A stretch of 64,000 nucleotides of DNA, taken from NCBI GenBank assembly GCA_004123355.1, contig SCHM01000008.1:491501-555500 (forward strand), written 5' to 3'. The translations under genes were made by a program, and so were the position numbers. The notes beneath the pieces are model-generated. The model had not been told where the DNA came from, did not search any database, and saw only the letters and a list, made by a program, of their open reading frames with translations. The stretch comes from Amphirosellinia nigrospora (taxonomy: Eukaryota; Ascomycota; Sordariomycetes; Xylariales; Xylariaceae). Of the stretch, positions 46,991 through 58,908 are shown piece by piece; position 1 is the stretch's first letter, and every line of letters begins with the position of its first letter.

Positions 46991-49900
46991 CTATTTATAG
47001 CTTTATAGTTTTTATTTAAAACTAGTTATACGATTATAAATAACTTTATAGCTAATTAACTTATAAAAATTAATTTATAATTTATTAATTAAATATTTTA
47101 TCGAAACTTATTTTAAAAAGTATATTTTATAATATTTATTTTATATAATAGTAAATTTTAAAGAGTTATTTTAAAATAAAAAATAGCAGTTTTATAACGG
47201 ATATAAATAGCTTAGCGTTAAATAACTAATAAACGTTTTATTAGCTATAAATATAATAAGCTATAATATTTATATTAATATATTAATAACTAATATAGCT
47301 AAAATTAACTAATTAAAAACGAAAATAAACTTAATTTAAAGCTATATTAATAAAAATAAAAAAAATTTAAAAACTAGTTTATAAAACTAAAATATAATAT
47401 ATAACTATATTAATAATATAAATAAAACTAGCAATAACTTTAGCGCTATTAGTTTTAGTATATAGTAAATATAATAATAACTTTTTATATATATTTATAA
47501 ATATTAAAAAAAATAAAATATATATAATAATTAACTATAACTAATTAAAATAATTAAAAAATTTTTATTAAACTTATAAAAATATAAAAGCTTAAATTTT
47601 ATTTAAACCTAATAAAAATAAAGTTTAAGCTATTTTTTTAATATTTTTATAATAATATTATTAACTAACAAATATAAAAAAAATAAAATAATTATATTAT
47701 TTAATTTATATTTAATTAAGCTAATTATATTATATTAAATAAAATATAAATTTAAATATAATTAATATAAGCTTTATACTTTATAAATTATAAACTAAAA
47801 AAGTTATGTTTAAATTAATAAATAATTTTAATAAATAATACTATTTATTAAAAATAATAATATAATAGCTATTTAGATTAATTTTTTAAAAATAATAATT
47901 TAAATATTAAATATTTATAAATATTATATACTTTTTAATAATATTTATAAAATTATTACTAGCTTAAAAAAAAATATATATAAAGTATTTTTAAAAACTA
48001 TAAAAAGCTTTTTATTAACTACTAAAAAATATTAAAATATTTAACAAATATATAATACGTTATAATTAATAAGCTTATTATATATGCTTTAAATATTTAG
48101 CTTAATATAAACTTTTAGTAAAAAATAAAATATAAGCTAAATTATAAAAAAAATAATATAAATATTAAAATATAATTATAATTTTATAAAACTAAAATTA
48201 TAATATTTTTAAAATTATATAATTTTAAAATATAATAATATTTTATTATAATTATAATATTACTAAAATATAATAAATAAACTTATTATAAGCTAGATTT
48301 AGCTAGTTAATAATATAAAAATAAAAAAATTAATGCTTACTATTTTAAACTTTTATACTAATAGCTAAAATTAGCTATATTATAAATTAATAATAATAAT
48401 ATAGAATATAAACTTATAATAATAAATATATAATAAAAATAATAAATAATATATTTTAATTATAGTAAGCTTAGCTATTAAGCTAAAAATTACTATAAAA
48501 AATATAATAGTTTAAAATAATAAAACTATAAAACTAGTTTAATTAATTTATTACGATTAAAATATATTATATTATAATAATTTAGCTAATAAGTTCGAAA
48601 AATTTAAAACTAAATATAAGTTTTTTAAAAATAACTATAAAAATAAATATATTTTATAGAAAATAAAAATAAAAACTTCGAAAATTAAACAAATACTATA
48701 AAACGTTTAAAAAATAATTAAATTAATTAAAAACTAGAAAATTTATTTAATAAAGTTTAAAATAGCTTTATTTATATAGTTAAATTAAATAAAAATAATA
48801 AAATAATTTTAAAAAAATAAATTAAAATATAGTTATAACGATTATTATAATTTTTTTAAGCCTAATTAAATAATAATAATATATTTATAATATTTTAAAT
48901 TATAATTATATAAGCTATTATATTTTTAATTATTAGCTTTAAAGTTTTAGCTTTATAAATTATAAAAATAAAATATTATATATAATATTAAAAAATTAAA
49001 CTAATATTATAAAAAACTATAAAATTATAATATAGTTTATAATAAAAAATATTATAAAACTTTAAACTATAATTAAACGTTATATTAAACTATATATTTT
49101 TTAGTAATATAATTTAAAAAAATATATTTTTTATAAATAAAATAATATTTTAGCTATATAAAAAATACTAAAATAATTAAGCTAATAAAATTTAATAAAA
49201 TATTTTTATTTAAACTTTTAAAATAGTTATTAGCTAATATAGCTATAAAATAATTATATAATAAAAAAAAAAAAAAAATAAAAATAATTTATATAAAAAT
49301 ATGCTAAAAAACCTTTAAATAATAAACAAATAAACAAAACTAATAAAACGATTTTTTAGTTTATTTAATCTATTAACAATATATTAATATTATAATATAT
49401 ATAAAATATTATATTAATATTAAAAATAGCTTACTAATAAAGCTATTATTTTATAAATATACTTTATATAAAAAAAACTATAAAAAATTTATTAAAGTAT
49501 ATTTAAATATTTATATTAAAAAATATAAATTATAAGGCGCGCTAGTATTATTAACCCGAAAAAGCAACTTAATAAACTATTAAGCTTAACTTTAGTAATT
49601 AAAAAAATATTATATAATAATTTTGCTATAATTATAAAAACTAAATAAAATTATAAAAAAGTAAGCTTATTTATTATTAAACGTTATAGATTAAATATAA
49701 AAAGCTATAAATTATAAATAGTATATTTTTATAAATTTTAAAAATAAATATTATATATAAAAATATATAGCTTTTATTATAAAAAAATAATATTTATAAT
49801 ATTTTTTAAATATATAAATAGCTAGTTATACTTTTTAGACTTTATAATATATTAGCTATTTTTTAAGCTTTAAAAAAAAATTATAAAGTTTTTAAAAAAT

Positions 49901-52161
49901 AGCTAGTAAGCTTATTTAATAATATTTATATTTAAAAAAAAAAAAAAAAAAAACTATAATAATATATATATATATTTAAATAACTAGCGTATATAATATA
50001 ATAATTAACTTTACGAAAATTTAATATTTATTAATTAAAATATATTTTTAAAATTTTATATATTTTAAAAAAAAATTAAAATAAATTTAACGAAAATAGC
50101 TATAATAAAAAATAAACGATATTAAAAATAACTATTAAAATATATAAATTCGTAAATATAATAAGCTATTTTAAATATTTAATTAATAAATATTCGTTAA
50201 TTATAGTATTATTTATAATATTAATAAAAAAACCGAAAAACTAACTAGTTATATTAAATATAAAAGCTTAAAAAGCTTAGCAAACGATTAAAAATATAAT
50301 AATTATAATATTAATAATTAAAATATTCGATTAAAAATTATTTTTATAATAAATATAAATTTTAGCTAACTATACGTTAAAGTATATTTAATATAGCTAT
50401 ATTTTTATAAAAAAAAATAATATTTTATTTAATAGTATATTTTTTTAAAAAGCTAAATAACTATTAAACGCGTTATTTATATAAAAATAAAAACTTTTAG
50501 CTATTATATTATATTATTATAAATAGAAGTACTAATAAAAAAAAAAAAATAACTATATATTAATTATAAATTATTATTTATAATAAAAAATAAATTAAAA
50601 TAACTAGTATAAATAGTTTAATTTTTAAATATTATTATATATATTACGAATTATATATTATATAAATAAATTAAACGTATTAGCTAATTACTATTAAAAC
50701 TTTTAAAACGATTTTTTTAATATAAAATATAACTTTAAAATATAAATATTATTAAATATAAAAAATAGTTAGTTAAACTATTATAAATTAAACTATATAA
50801 ATTTATAAGCTATATTTAAGTTTTTAAAGTTTAATAAAAATTATTATTAAATTTAAAAGTTTAATAAATATTTAAGCATTTTATTATATATAAAAAAAAC
50901 TATATAAAATAGCTTAATATTAATAGACTTTTAAAAACTTTTTATACTTTATAAAAACGGTATATTAAACGGTAGCGCTTTTAAAAGTCCTTAAAATACT
51001 AGAATTATTATAAAAAGTTAAAAATATATATATTAACCTAAAGCATATTATAATTAATACTTTAATATATAAAATTAATAAGCAATATTAATACTTAAAA
51101 ATTATTTTAATAATATAATAAGCTATAATAAAATATAAATAATATTAATTAATAAAGCTACTATTAATAATATTATTAAATTTATAATTTATAGTATTAT
51201 TATTATTATTACATATTAAATAATAAATATATATATAATATAAAAATATAATATATAAAAATATTATAGTATAAATAAAAACAGCTATAAATTTAATATA
51301 TATTTTTAAATATAATATATTAATTATTAAAATCGGGAAAACTTTTAAATACTTAAAAAAATAAATTAACGATAATAAAGCGCGTTTATAAATAATAAAA
51401 CAATTTAATAGTACTAAAATAAAAAATTTATAGTTAAGTTTATTATATTTAAAAAACTTAGAAATAATAATAAAATAAAAAAATAAACAGAAATTTTAAG
51501 CAAATTATATTATAAAAAAGTTTAATATATAAATATTTTAACGTAGCTATTTTATATATAAGCAATTATATTTATAATTAAATATTAAAGCTAAATAACT
51601 ATAATAGTTATTTTTTTTTTTTAGTATTTAATTCTTTTAATAATAATTATTTATTAAAGTTTTTAAATATATAAAAAACTTAATTAAAAAAAAAAAAGTT
51701 AAATTTTAGTAAAACTTAATATAAAATTATAAAATACTTATAATAAAAAACTATTTTAATAGTTTAAAAGTTTTTAAAAACTAGATTAAAGTTTATTTAT
51801 AAAAAAAAAAAATTAATTTAAACTTACTTATTTAAAAACTAAATATTATAAATATATTAAAGTAATAATAAAATAGAACTTTTTTATAATAAACTATAAA
51901 CTATAATAAGTTATTATTATAATAATTTTAAATTATAAAGCTTTAATAAAATTTAACTATTAAATAAATATAATAAAATTAATTTATTTTATATATAATA
52001 ATAATAGCTATTTTATATAAAGCTTATAATATAGTTAAATAATATTAAAAAACGATTAGAAACGCTTAAAAATAATAATAAAATAGCTAGATTATAAATA
52101 GTTTTATTATAAAAATATTAGTTAAAATAAATAACTAAAAGCAGTTATTTAAAAAAAAAAT

Positions 52162-52380
52162 AATTATAACTTTAAAATAACGATTAACAAAGCTTTAGCA
52201 AGTACTATAAGCTAGCCTCACTTTATAGCTATAAATATTTAGCCTATTATAAAAACTAGACTTAGCTTTTTATTTAATTAACCAACTTAGTATATTAAGA
52301 ACTGATCTATATAGCCCAAACCGCAATAGTGAAGGCCTCGTAGGTTACTCAATATAGGTTGACAAGCACGCATATAACAA
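52162..52380 (+). repeat. Right LTR: inner half RIPed, outer half intact
   Basis: The first half reads as the C-to-T/G-to-A version of the left LTR (TTAAAATAACGATTAACAAA against CCAGGGTAGCGACTGGCAGA). From about 52290 it is unmutated (AGTGAAGGCCTCGTAGG) where the left LTR is mutated. Confidence 0.75.
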
Positions 52381-52509
52381 GGGTTGTTGCAAAAGAGACA
52401 GCACAGTATTGCATTATCTGCTTTTGTTTGCTTTTGGAATACTTTCTCCTGTGGCGTGCTATACCCCCCATGGCTAAGTATAATTCTAGATAGTCGCAAA
52501 TATGTTGCT

Positions 52510-52631
52510 TGCTAAAATGGAAGGTATACGAGCGTACTATTCAGCTACTTGACTATGATAGAGTAGGTGGGATGACCTGTTTATATACACGATGGATGCC
52601 TTGTGCCCTTGTACAGTACCTGTGGTGACTC
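52510..52631 (-). repeat. Right arm of the 122-bp inverted repeat
   Basis: Reverse complement of 1-122 with very few differences. It sits about 130 bp beyond the right LTR of the RIPed element, in normal-composition DNA. Confidence 0.85.
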
Positions 52632-52928
52632 CTTGACCTAGTATTACTTCAGCATTGCTGACTTAGAATAGCGACGACAACTTGGGTGAAGCGCTGGCTT
52701 ACAGGGGTAGGTCAACGTGGGGTAGGTAAGCATGTTACGTCTTGACAAACACACATACTAAGGGTATGAAGCTAGTGCTACTATAAATACTTCAGTTAGG
52801 ATGTAGCAAAGTTCCAACCAATAGTTGTTCAGACATCGCAAAAGAAACCACTGCACTTTGGGAGTTATAAAGATCGTTCCCCGCATGCAATAGTGAAAGC
52901 CAAGCTCCTGTTGGGAGACCTGTTTCCA
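52632..52928. other. Upstream region of the HET pseudogene
   Basis: About 300 bp with no gene; probable promoter and 5' leader of the following HET gene. No clear motif. Confidence 0.4.
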
Positions 52929-55372
52929 ATGAGCACGATGACCTTGAAATATACCCCCTTAAGCCCGTCAAAGAGGCAGATTCGCCTATTGACATTACTG
53001 AACGGAAGCTGGGATGATACGATCAACTGCAAGCTCTCCGTAGTTTCTCTTGATGACGCGCCAACGTACGAGGTACGCCAAGATGACAAGCATACCATGA
53101 TTATTAGTATTGTGCTCATAATGCAACTAGGCTTTGTCTTACGTATGGGGGTCTCCGACCGATATCGTGGGTATCGAGGTCGACGGCATCGCATTCCCGG
53201 CTACCCAAAACCTCCACGCGGCATTAAGAAGGCTAAGGGATCAGATCCGGGGTAACGGGGGCTACAAGGATAGTAGAACGCTGTGGGTCGACGCAATATG
53301 CATCAATCAAGGAGACGCTGAAGAGAAGCGCTCCCAAGTGCAGCTCATGGGGGATATTTATAGTCAAACTACCCTTGGGCTCTTATGGCTGGGCGAAACA
53401 CCCGTTGAGCCACAGCCAATCGTTAGCAAAGATCAAGATGATGAAGTTGCACGTCTGTTGAAGATGTCGGGCGACGTCTTGGACGAAATCTCTGCCTCTT
53501 TACCCCATCTCAATATCCCTAAAGAGTTAAGTTCAATCCCTGAGGTGAAACTGAGGCCTGGTGAATATGATTTCAAGTTGACTCCGACAAGGCCAGAGCA
53601 TTGGGACCCTAAATTTGACCCGACACAGCTGAATGAGGCTGGCAAGCTTGTTTTAGAGGCGGATAGCTTCTATCAAGTTGGATGTCTCTTGACAATGCTC
53701 GGCCTAGGATCGCATCTCAACTGGATAGCGCATCTCCAATACGAGCCGGCCGACGCACCAGCTACATTTCGAACAAATACCCGCCAAGCTTTGCATTGGC
53801 TCGGTACCCGACCATGGTGGACGCGAATATGGACAGCGCAAGAGTGCATCCTGCCACGAAACTCAGAATTAATATGCGGTCCAGTCCGAATTTCGTGGAG
53901 ACGCTTTCTTACCGGCATCTCGAACTTTCAAAAAATAGGACTAGTTGCTGCGCCAATGTTCCCGGGTGAATGACAGTGAGCAATCCTCGTCGGCATCTTC
54001 CACTTCCGTCTATGTCAGAGTAGAAAGCCTCCTTTTTGGCACAATTTCCAAGTCTTGGGAGCTTAAAATGACTTCGAGTTCCTCTTGACTGCCCATGAAA
54101 TACCAAATACCTAACTTCAGTTTGTAGTGCTAAAGAACTCGTGGACACCGTGCTGCCTTGCCTCATTTTGCATCAATACTGCCATAGAGAAGACTTCAGT
54201 CTTCCTCCAACATCGGGGGATCTGGACGATCCATCACACATCTCGTCTTCTTTCGGCCGGAATCTCTTTTGTGGACCTTTCGGCATCGTGAGGCTACAGA
54301 TCCGAGGGACAAGATCTATGGGATCCTCTCTCTCATAAAGGGGCATTCCGCCAGCTCGGGACAATCTGCAAGGGAGCTCATAGTACCCGATTACAGATCG
54401 GAGACGAATTTTGAGAAAGTTTTCACAAGGGCGGTCTTCAATATCATACAGTTCAGTGGATCCCTCGATATCATCTCTCAGCCAGGTTTTGTCTATCGCA
54501 ACCTTGAACTGAGGCTGCCATCTTGGGTCCCTGACTTCTCACAGTCAATGATGTTCGTTGGGTCACTCGACAGATATTTAAAACAGATTCCATGCTATAA
54601 TGCCTGCGCAGGACGACGTGCCTCTATCTCAGTGATCGAGGAAAACATCTTGGTGCTCGAAGGCTGTCTTGTCGACACTATCGCAAGCACATCCTTGTCA
54701 ATGCTTTATAGAGGCGAGGAGTCCCAAGGGTCTGTCCTGAAAGAGTGGTATACATTCACAAGGGACTTCTACAAGGAAGCGGGTTACTCCACAGGTGATA
54801 CTAATAGCCAGTCATATCCTCTGGAAAGACCGATTTTGGCGCACCCTATGTGGCGATACCATTATGACCCGGCAGATGGTGCTCATGCAAGAGGACTTCA
54901 AGGCGCCGCTTATACGAATTCCGACTGCATCGACAGCAGCCCCCAGAAATGCGGAGGGCGAAGAGACCGCGTATAATCTTTGGTGCCACGCCCAGGGCCT
55001 CGACGAACTCGCCACAGAACTGCCACAGCCTATTAACGAAAGCCGTGGCGACGCTGTTAGCGAATCCGACGTCGTAACATTGGGTATGCAATCAAGATCT
55101 CTACCGCCAGCAGGAAATTGTTCACAAGCACTAGTGGCTCTCTCGGTCTCGGACCGCCTATGGCCGGGCTGACATATCCCACAAAGACCGCATATTCGTC
55201 TTTCCGGCGGCAAGACCCTTTCGTGCTACGTTACATAGGTATGAGGCATGTGCCTGGGTTAGGGATGCAGCCCTGCCACGAATTGCTGGGCGATTGTTAC
55301 TTGGATACATTTATGGATGGCAACGGAATGAGCAACTTTGAGACGAACAGACGGTTTATGTACTTTAGTTGA
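52929..55372 (+). pseudogene. HET-domain (heterokaryon incompatibility) protein, broken
   Basis: The ATG at 52929 (MSTMTLKYTPLSPSKRQ) starts exon 1. An intron at 53073-53130 (GTACGC...CAACTAG) joins DDAPTYE to ALSYVWGSPTDI, giving the first HET block. The second follows: SRTLWVDAICINQGD with QVQLMGDIYSQT and LLWLGE (about 53275-53400). The third is FRHREATDPRDKIYGILSL (about 54277-54335). The frame stops at 53971-53973 and again between there and 54270. A C-terminal segment ending DPFVLRYIG...LLGDCYLDTFMDGNG (55218-55325) is in yet another frame. HET proteins trigger programmed cell death when incompatible fungal strains fuse. Here the HET core is readable but the body has several frameshifts and stops, so I call it a pseudogene. 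It may yield only a truncated HET protein ending at 53973. Confidence 0.8.
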
Positions 55373-56934
55373 AAGATAACGTATTAATGTTTCGATTCTT
55401 ACTCTTCAATGACTCGACCAAGCCAAACTGACCTAGCATGTGTTGCAGAAGACTCAATTACGCTAGACCAGCTGCAACGACGACGACCATGACTAAAAAT
55501 TCCTTCTCACCCACCATCCTGCATTTGAACATCTTAACGATCACTCTATACACCCGATTTGAAAACGTCAAGGCCTAGAACCGATTGCAGCAGCGCTCTT
55601 AGTTCGACGAAGATCTAGGTCCTTGATCGGTCGTTTTGCTTGATGGTTGTTCGTGAGTCTCAACCATTTGGTAATCTCTTCTTCCGAGTAAGCTGGGAGC
55701 TAAATTTCAAGTACAGAGCCTGCTAAATCAGCGCCCTTATATTCTCAGGCGGGTGGAAGAGCTCGGCGATTATTTTACGCCATACAATACAGAATTACTT
55801 TCGGACCTAAACTCAATCCGCACCCCGACACGGATGGAAACATCGATCTGTGTAGGACGTTCCATTGAAGAGATGTGAGGTAAGAACGGTGCATGGTTTT
55901 AAGTGCTTCGATAGTGTATAAGACTATCTTGTTCCTACGTTTTATACTTTCACGTGCGAGCTATTGAATACCTTGAGATTATTACACCAAATTACTAGAT
56001 TGCGGTGTCAAACTTATTGAAAATGACAATATAACTATAATTAATCGATCTAATCGAGATAGTTTCTTGGTATTGATTTAAAGTACTATATGTTACAGTA
56101 AAGTAAATACTGTCAGGCGAAGCTATTTCCAATAGGAATAATGGACTTAAAAAGAGAATCTTTAGAGGTTAGGTCACATAATCCTATACATACTAGGTAG
56201 GTTTGGTATATAACGGGCATAGGCAGTCAAACTCCCCTGCGCCCACAAACACAATATATATGGCTTTTAACCCTTGCCGATATTCATAATACCATACTAC
56301 TTGGATATTGGCAATTTTAATGAATTTACTGGTTATCTTAAGGTTTTATACAATCTTTCTGTTTATAAGAGGAAGTCTTTAGCCGTTATACGAACTAGCA
56401 AGCTAGTAACTATTTAATATATACAAGTAGGTACTTATATAAGTATATATAACCTTTATACCTCTTTCCCCTAAATAAAGTAACATCCATTTTTGAATTC
56501 GTGGTAGGCAGGTACCCCTTACTATTTAGGTACCTAGGTAAGTACTTGGTGCTGCGTATTAGAAGGTACTTTACCTTAGGTAAGGTGGGCAAGCACCAGG
56601 TGCCTAGGTATAGCTTGTGTTGCACTTCTTAAATTCTGTCCCATACCCCAGGCAAATCCTACATTAGCATTGCTTCCACCATCACCTCACCACCATCATC
56701 GCCATCATCATCGCCATCATCATCGCCACCGCAACCACCGACCGCCATCAGTAAGTGATTAAATACATTTGCGACCTTGAAATATTTTCTTTTCTTAGTT
56801 GCGCAACCTGAATGGTGATTTGGTCGTGGTATTTATACTAATCAACTACTTGGTTCTTTTAGGCCACTAGACACCCTGCGCCCGCGGCCTTTTTTCCTTT
56901 TTTCAGCATAATTTTTAAAGAAACAATATAAACA
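55373..56934. other. Intergenic, no gene seen
   Basis: About 1.5 kb without a supported gene. It includes a weak inverted repeat at about 56530-56615 built from TAGGTACCTAGGTA-type words, and a trinucleotide-like run at 56660-56745. Confidence 0.4.
56660..56745 (+). repeat. CAT/CGC-rich simple repeat
   Basis: CCATCATCATCG-type 12-bp units are repeated with small changes, followed by a GTAAGT-like site. It could be the leader of the next gene. Confidence 0.8.
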
Positions 56935-57903
56935 ATGTCGAGCACACCTGTGTTCAAAAAAGAAAGTCTACTTACCGAAGGGAAGTAGTCCTTAGTCTCC
57001 TTTCGGGCCTAACCGGCTTAGAAAAGGAACATATCGAAGATAAAATCCTCACATTGATTCCTGGAGAATGTAGATTAATCACTACATTCAAGACTGACCA
57101 TCCTAAAGTCTCTTATGACATGATTTCCTATATGGTCGAGAAAAAAACTTGGACGACGCTGTTGAAAGAACATGGACTATCCACCCAAGATTATCCATGG
57201 ATATTCACGCATCCCACAGTGCCCTACAAGAAGGTATGGAAGAATGCGAGACATATAGCATAATCCGTGCCCAAGAGACAAGCATCCGGAGACACCAGAG
57301 GCAAGGGAAAGGCAGTACAAGCGCAGCCTTCCCAATCAGAGCCCACATCACAGGTTTCTGCCACGGTCCCCATCGGAGCGAAGAGGCTCAGGTCACAGAA
57401 AACCTACACAGCGTAGCTCTAGAAGGGCCCCAGCCGCAAAAAGAGTTTGTCGTACGCTCCGCGAGACCAACAGAGAGCCCTCTGTTAGGCCAGATCAACT
57501 AAATCAGGCCATTAGCCAAGTACGACCAAAGAACAATTCTTCAGCCAACAAGCTCAAGAGAAATTTCGCCGCGCATAGCGCCGAAGAAGCAATTTTGTTG
57601 CGAATATCAGCGCCTGCTCTAGTACAAGTGCTAGAGCCAGAGCCTACTGGCAATCAAGAGACGGCTCGGAGGCCTAGTGGTCGAGAGACCCTTCATGCTT
57701 CCCAGTCCGCTGGCTCAGAAGGGATAGGTCACAATAGTCTCCCTACACTCCAAGATGCGCCTCGAAGATCGAGTGATATAATGGACATTAGTTTGTCAAC
57801 GGCACAAGAAAGTTCCGAGCCTGCTATGGGCATTGAGCCCCCAGAGCCTTCCGATGAAAATCAGGATTATGACAGTCTTGATCTTTTCGATAATGACATT
57901 TAG
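56935..57903 (+). pseudogene. Broken gene of unknown function
   Basis: The ATG at 56935 (MSSTPVFKKESLLTEGK) meets a stop at once; a shifted frame continues VVLSLLSGLTGLEKEHIEDK, then the piece ending KKVWKNARHIA, a TAA, and SVPKRQASGDTRGKGKAVQA in the same frame. After another shift, AAKRVCRTLRETNREP leads to a stop at 57903. The N-terminal part is compact and helical-looking; the C-terminal part is basic and then acidic and disordered (EPPEPSDENQDYDSLDLF). It could be a nuclear protein, but I recognise no domain. There are at least two frameshifts and one nonsense codon (TAA, a C-to-T change from CAA would explain it). Confidence 0.4.
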
Positions 57904-58908
57904 AGCATGTAAAAGCTGTTTAAGAAGCGGGTCACTATCAAAGTCTATCGAAGACGCAAGATTCGCCATATAAGGCGCATAGTGAATCAACCGCGTGGCT
58001 TATGCTCTCAGACGAGATTATAACGTCATTCATTTAAATAGAGAGAGAATTGTGTGATCAGAATTCAATTCAATCAATTAAGCATTTTGACAAACCTTAT
58101 TGCAGCAGTATCCGTGACCCAAGTGTGTGACAGCCATGTGTGTGAAAGCCAAGTGTGAGCTTTATGATATAGTTCGGATATAGTTATGTTTTCGACAGTA
58201 GGCAATATAATCTTCACTCAATCTTACGATGCCTTACCCAGACCCGTATTTGCCTCACTTACGATATCCCATGTATAACAGAGGCGCCCGAAGATGACAA
58301 TGAAATTCTACTTCGATAAGGAGACACATGTCTTCTAAGCAATGCTCACTGTCTCAGATGCCACCGTATATCTAGGTATAAAGTAGGATTCCCTTGTAAT
58401 TTTGAATATGACAATCTGTCCCATCCGAAAGATTCCACATCTAAAAAGTAGGCAATTGGCTATAGAAGGGTTACTACGGCCAGCCTTTATAGGCAAAGAC
58501 AACTTGGACAGCAAGCATTGAGTGCCAAATAATATCGAGTCATATATGATACAGATAAGGTATGCTTAAGTTGTTAACAATCAAAGTTTAGCACTCTCGT
58601 AGACCTGTGTGAGGGAAACGAGTGTTCGAAAGGATGGAGTGTGGGGGAAGGGAGGCCATACATAAAAAGTAGCGGGCGGCACTCGCTATACGAAGAAGCA
58701 TTCTGAAGTTCTTACTATTTATAGTATTCTTGATTATTAGTACTAAGTATTTTATACACCGTTTGCCTCGTTCCCCTTTTTCCCCTCGTAAGCACTTGAG
58801 CGTCCCCTTATCCCTGCTCATCCGCTCGCCTTGCCAGCCTGTCCGCGCTCGCCCCATGTAGTTTAGAATAAACAGATAAACAAGTAACAAAAACTCGAAA
58901 CATTTACT
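57904..58908. other. Intergenic, no gene seen
   Basis: About 1 kb between the broken gene and the 3' end of the ABC transporter gene. A short repeated word (GTGTGTGA..AGCCAAGTGTGA) occurs near 58119-58158. No gene is supported. Confidence 0.4.

Larger units (their letters stand above)
46777..52380. mobile_element. RIPed LTR-flanked element, about 5.6 kb
   Basis: A repeat of about 215 bp at 46777-46990 recurs in direct orientation at 52162-52380, the expected arrangement of LTRs. Between them the DNA is exhaustively RIPed and no gag or pol can be read. Whether it was Ty1/copia or Ty3/gypsy cannot be told. Confidence 0.65.

Noticed and set aside
1-52631. A complete 52-kb Starship bounded by the inverted repeat
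   Set aside because: The recombinase lies near the left arm but is transcribed towards it; a captain should read inwards from its edge. Starships are also not defined by long terminal inverted repeats of this kind.
56528-56615. Foldback element built on TAGGTACCTA words
   Set aside because: The arms are short and imperfect and the word is scattered elsewhere (165, 6060, 56520), so the signal is weak.
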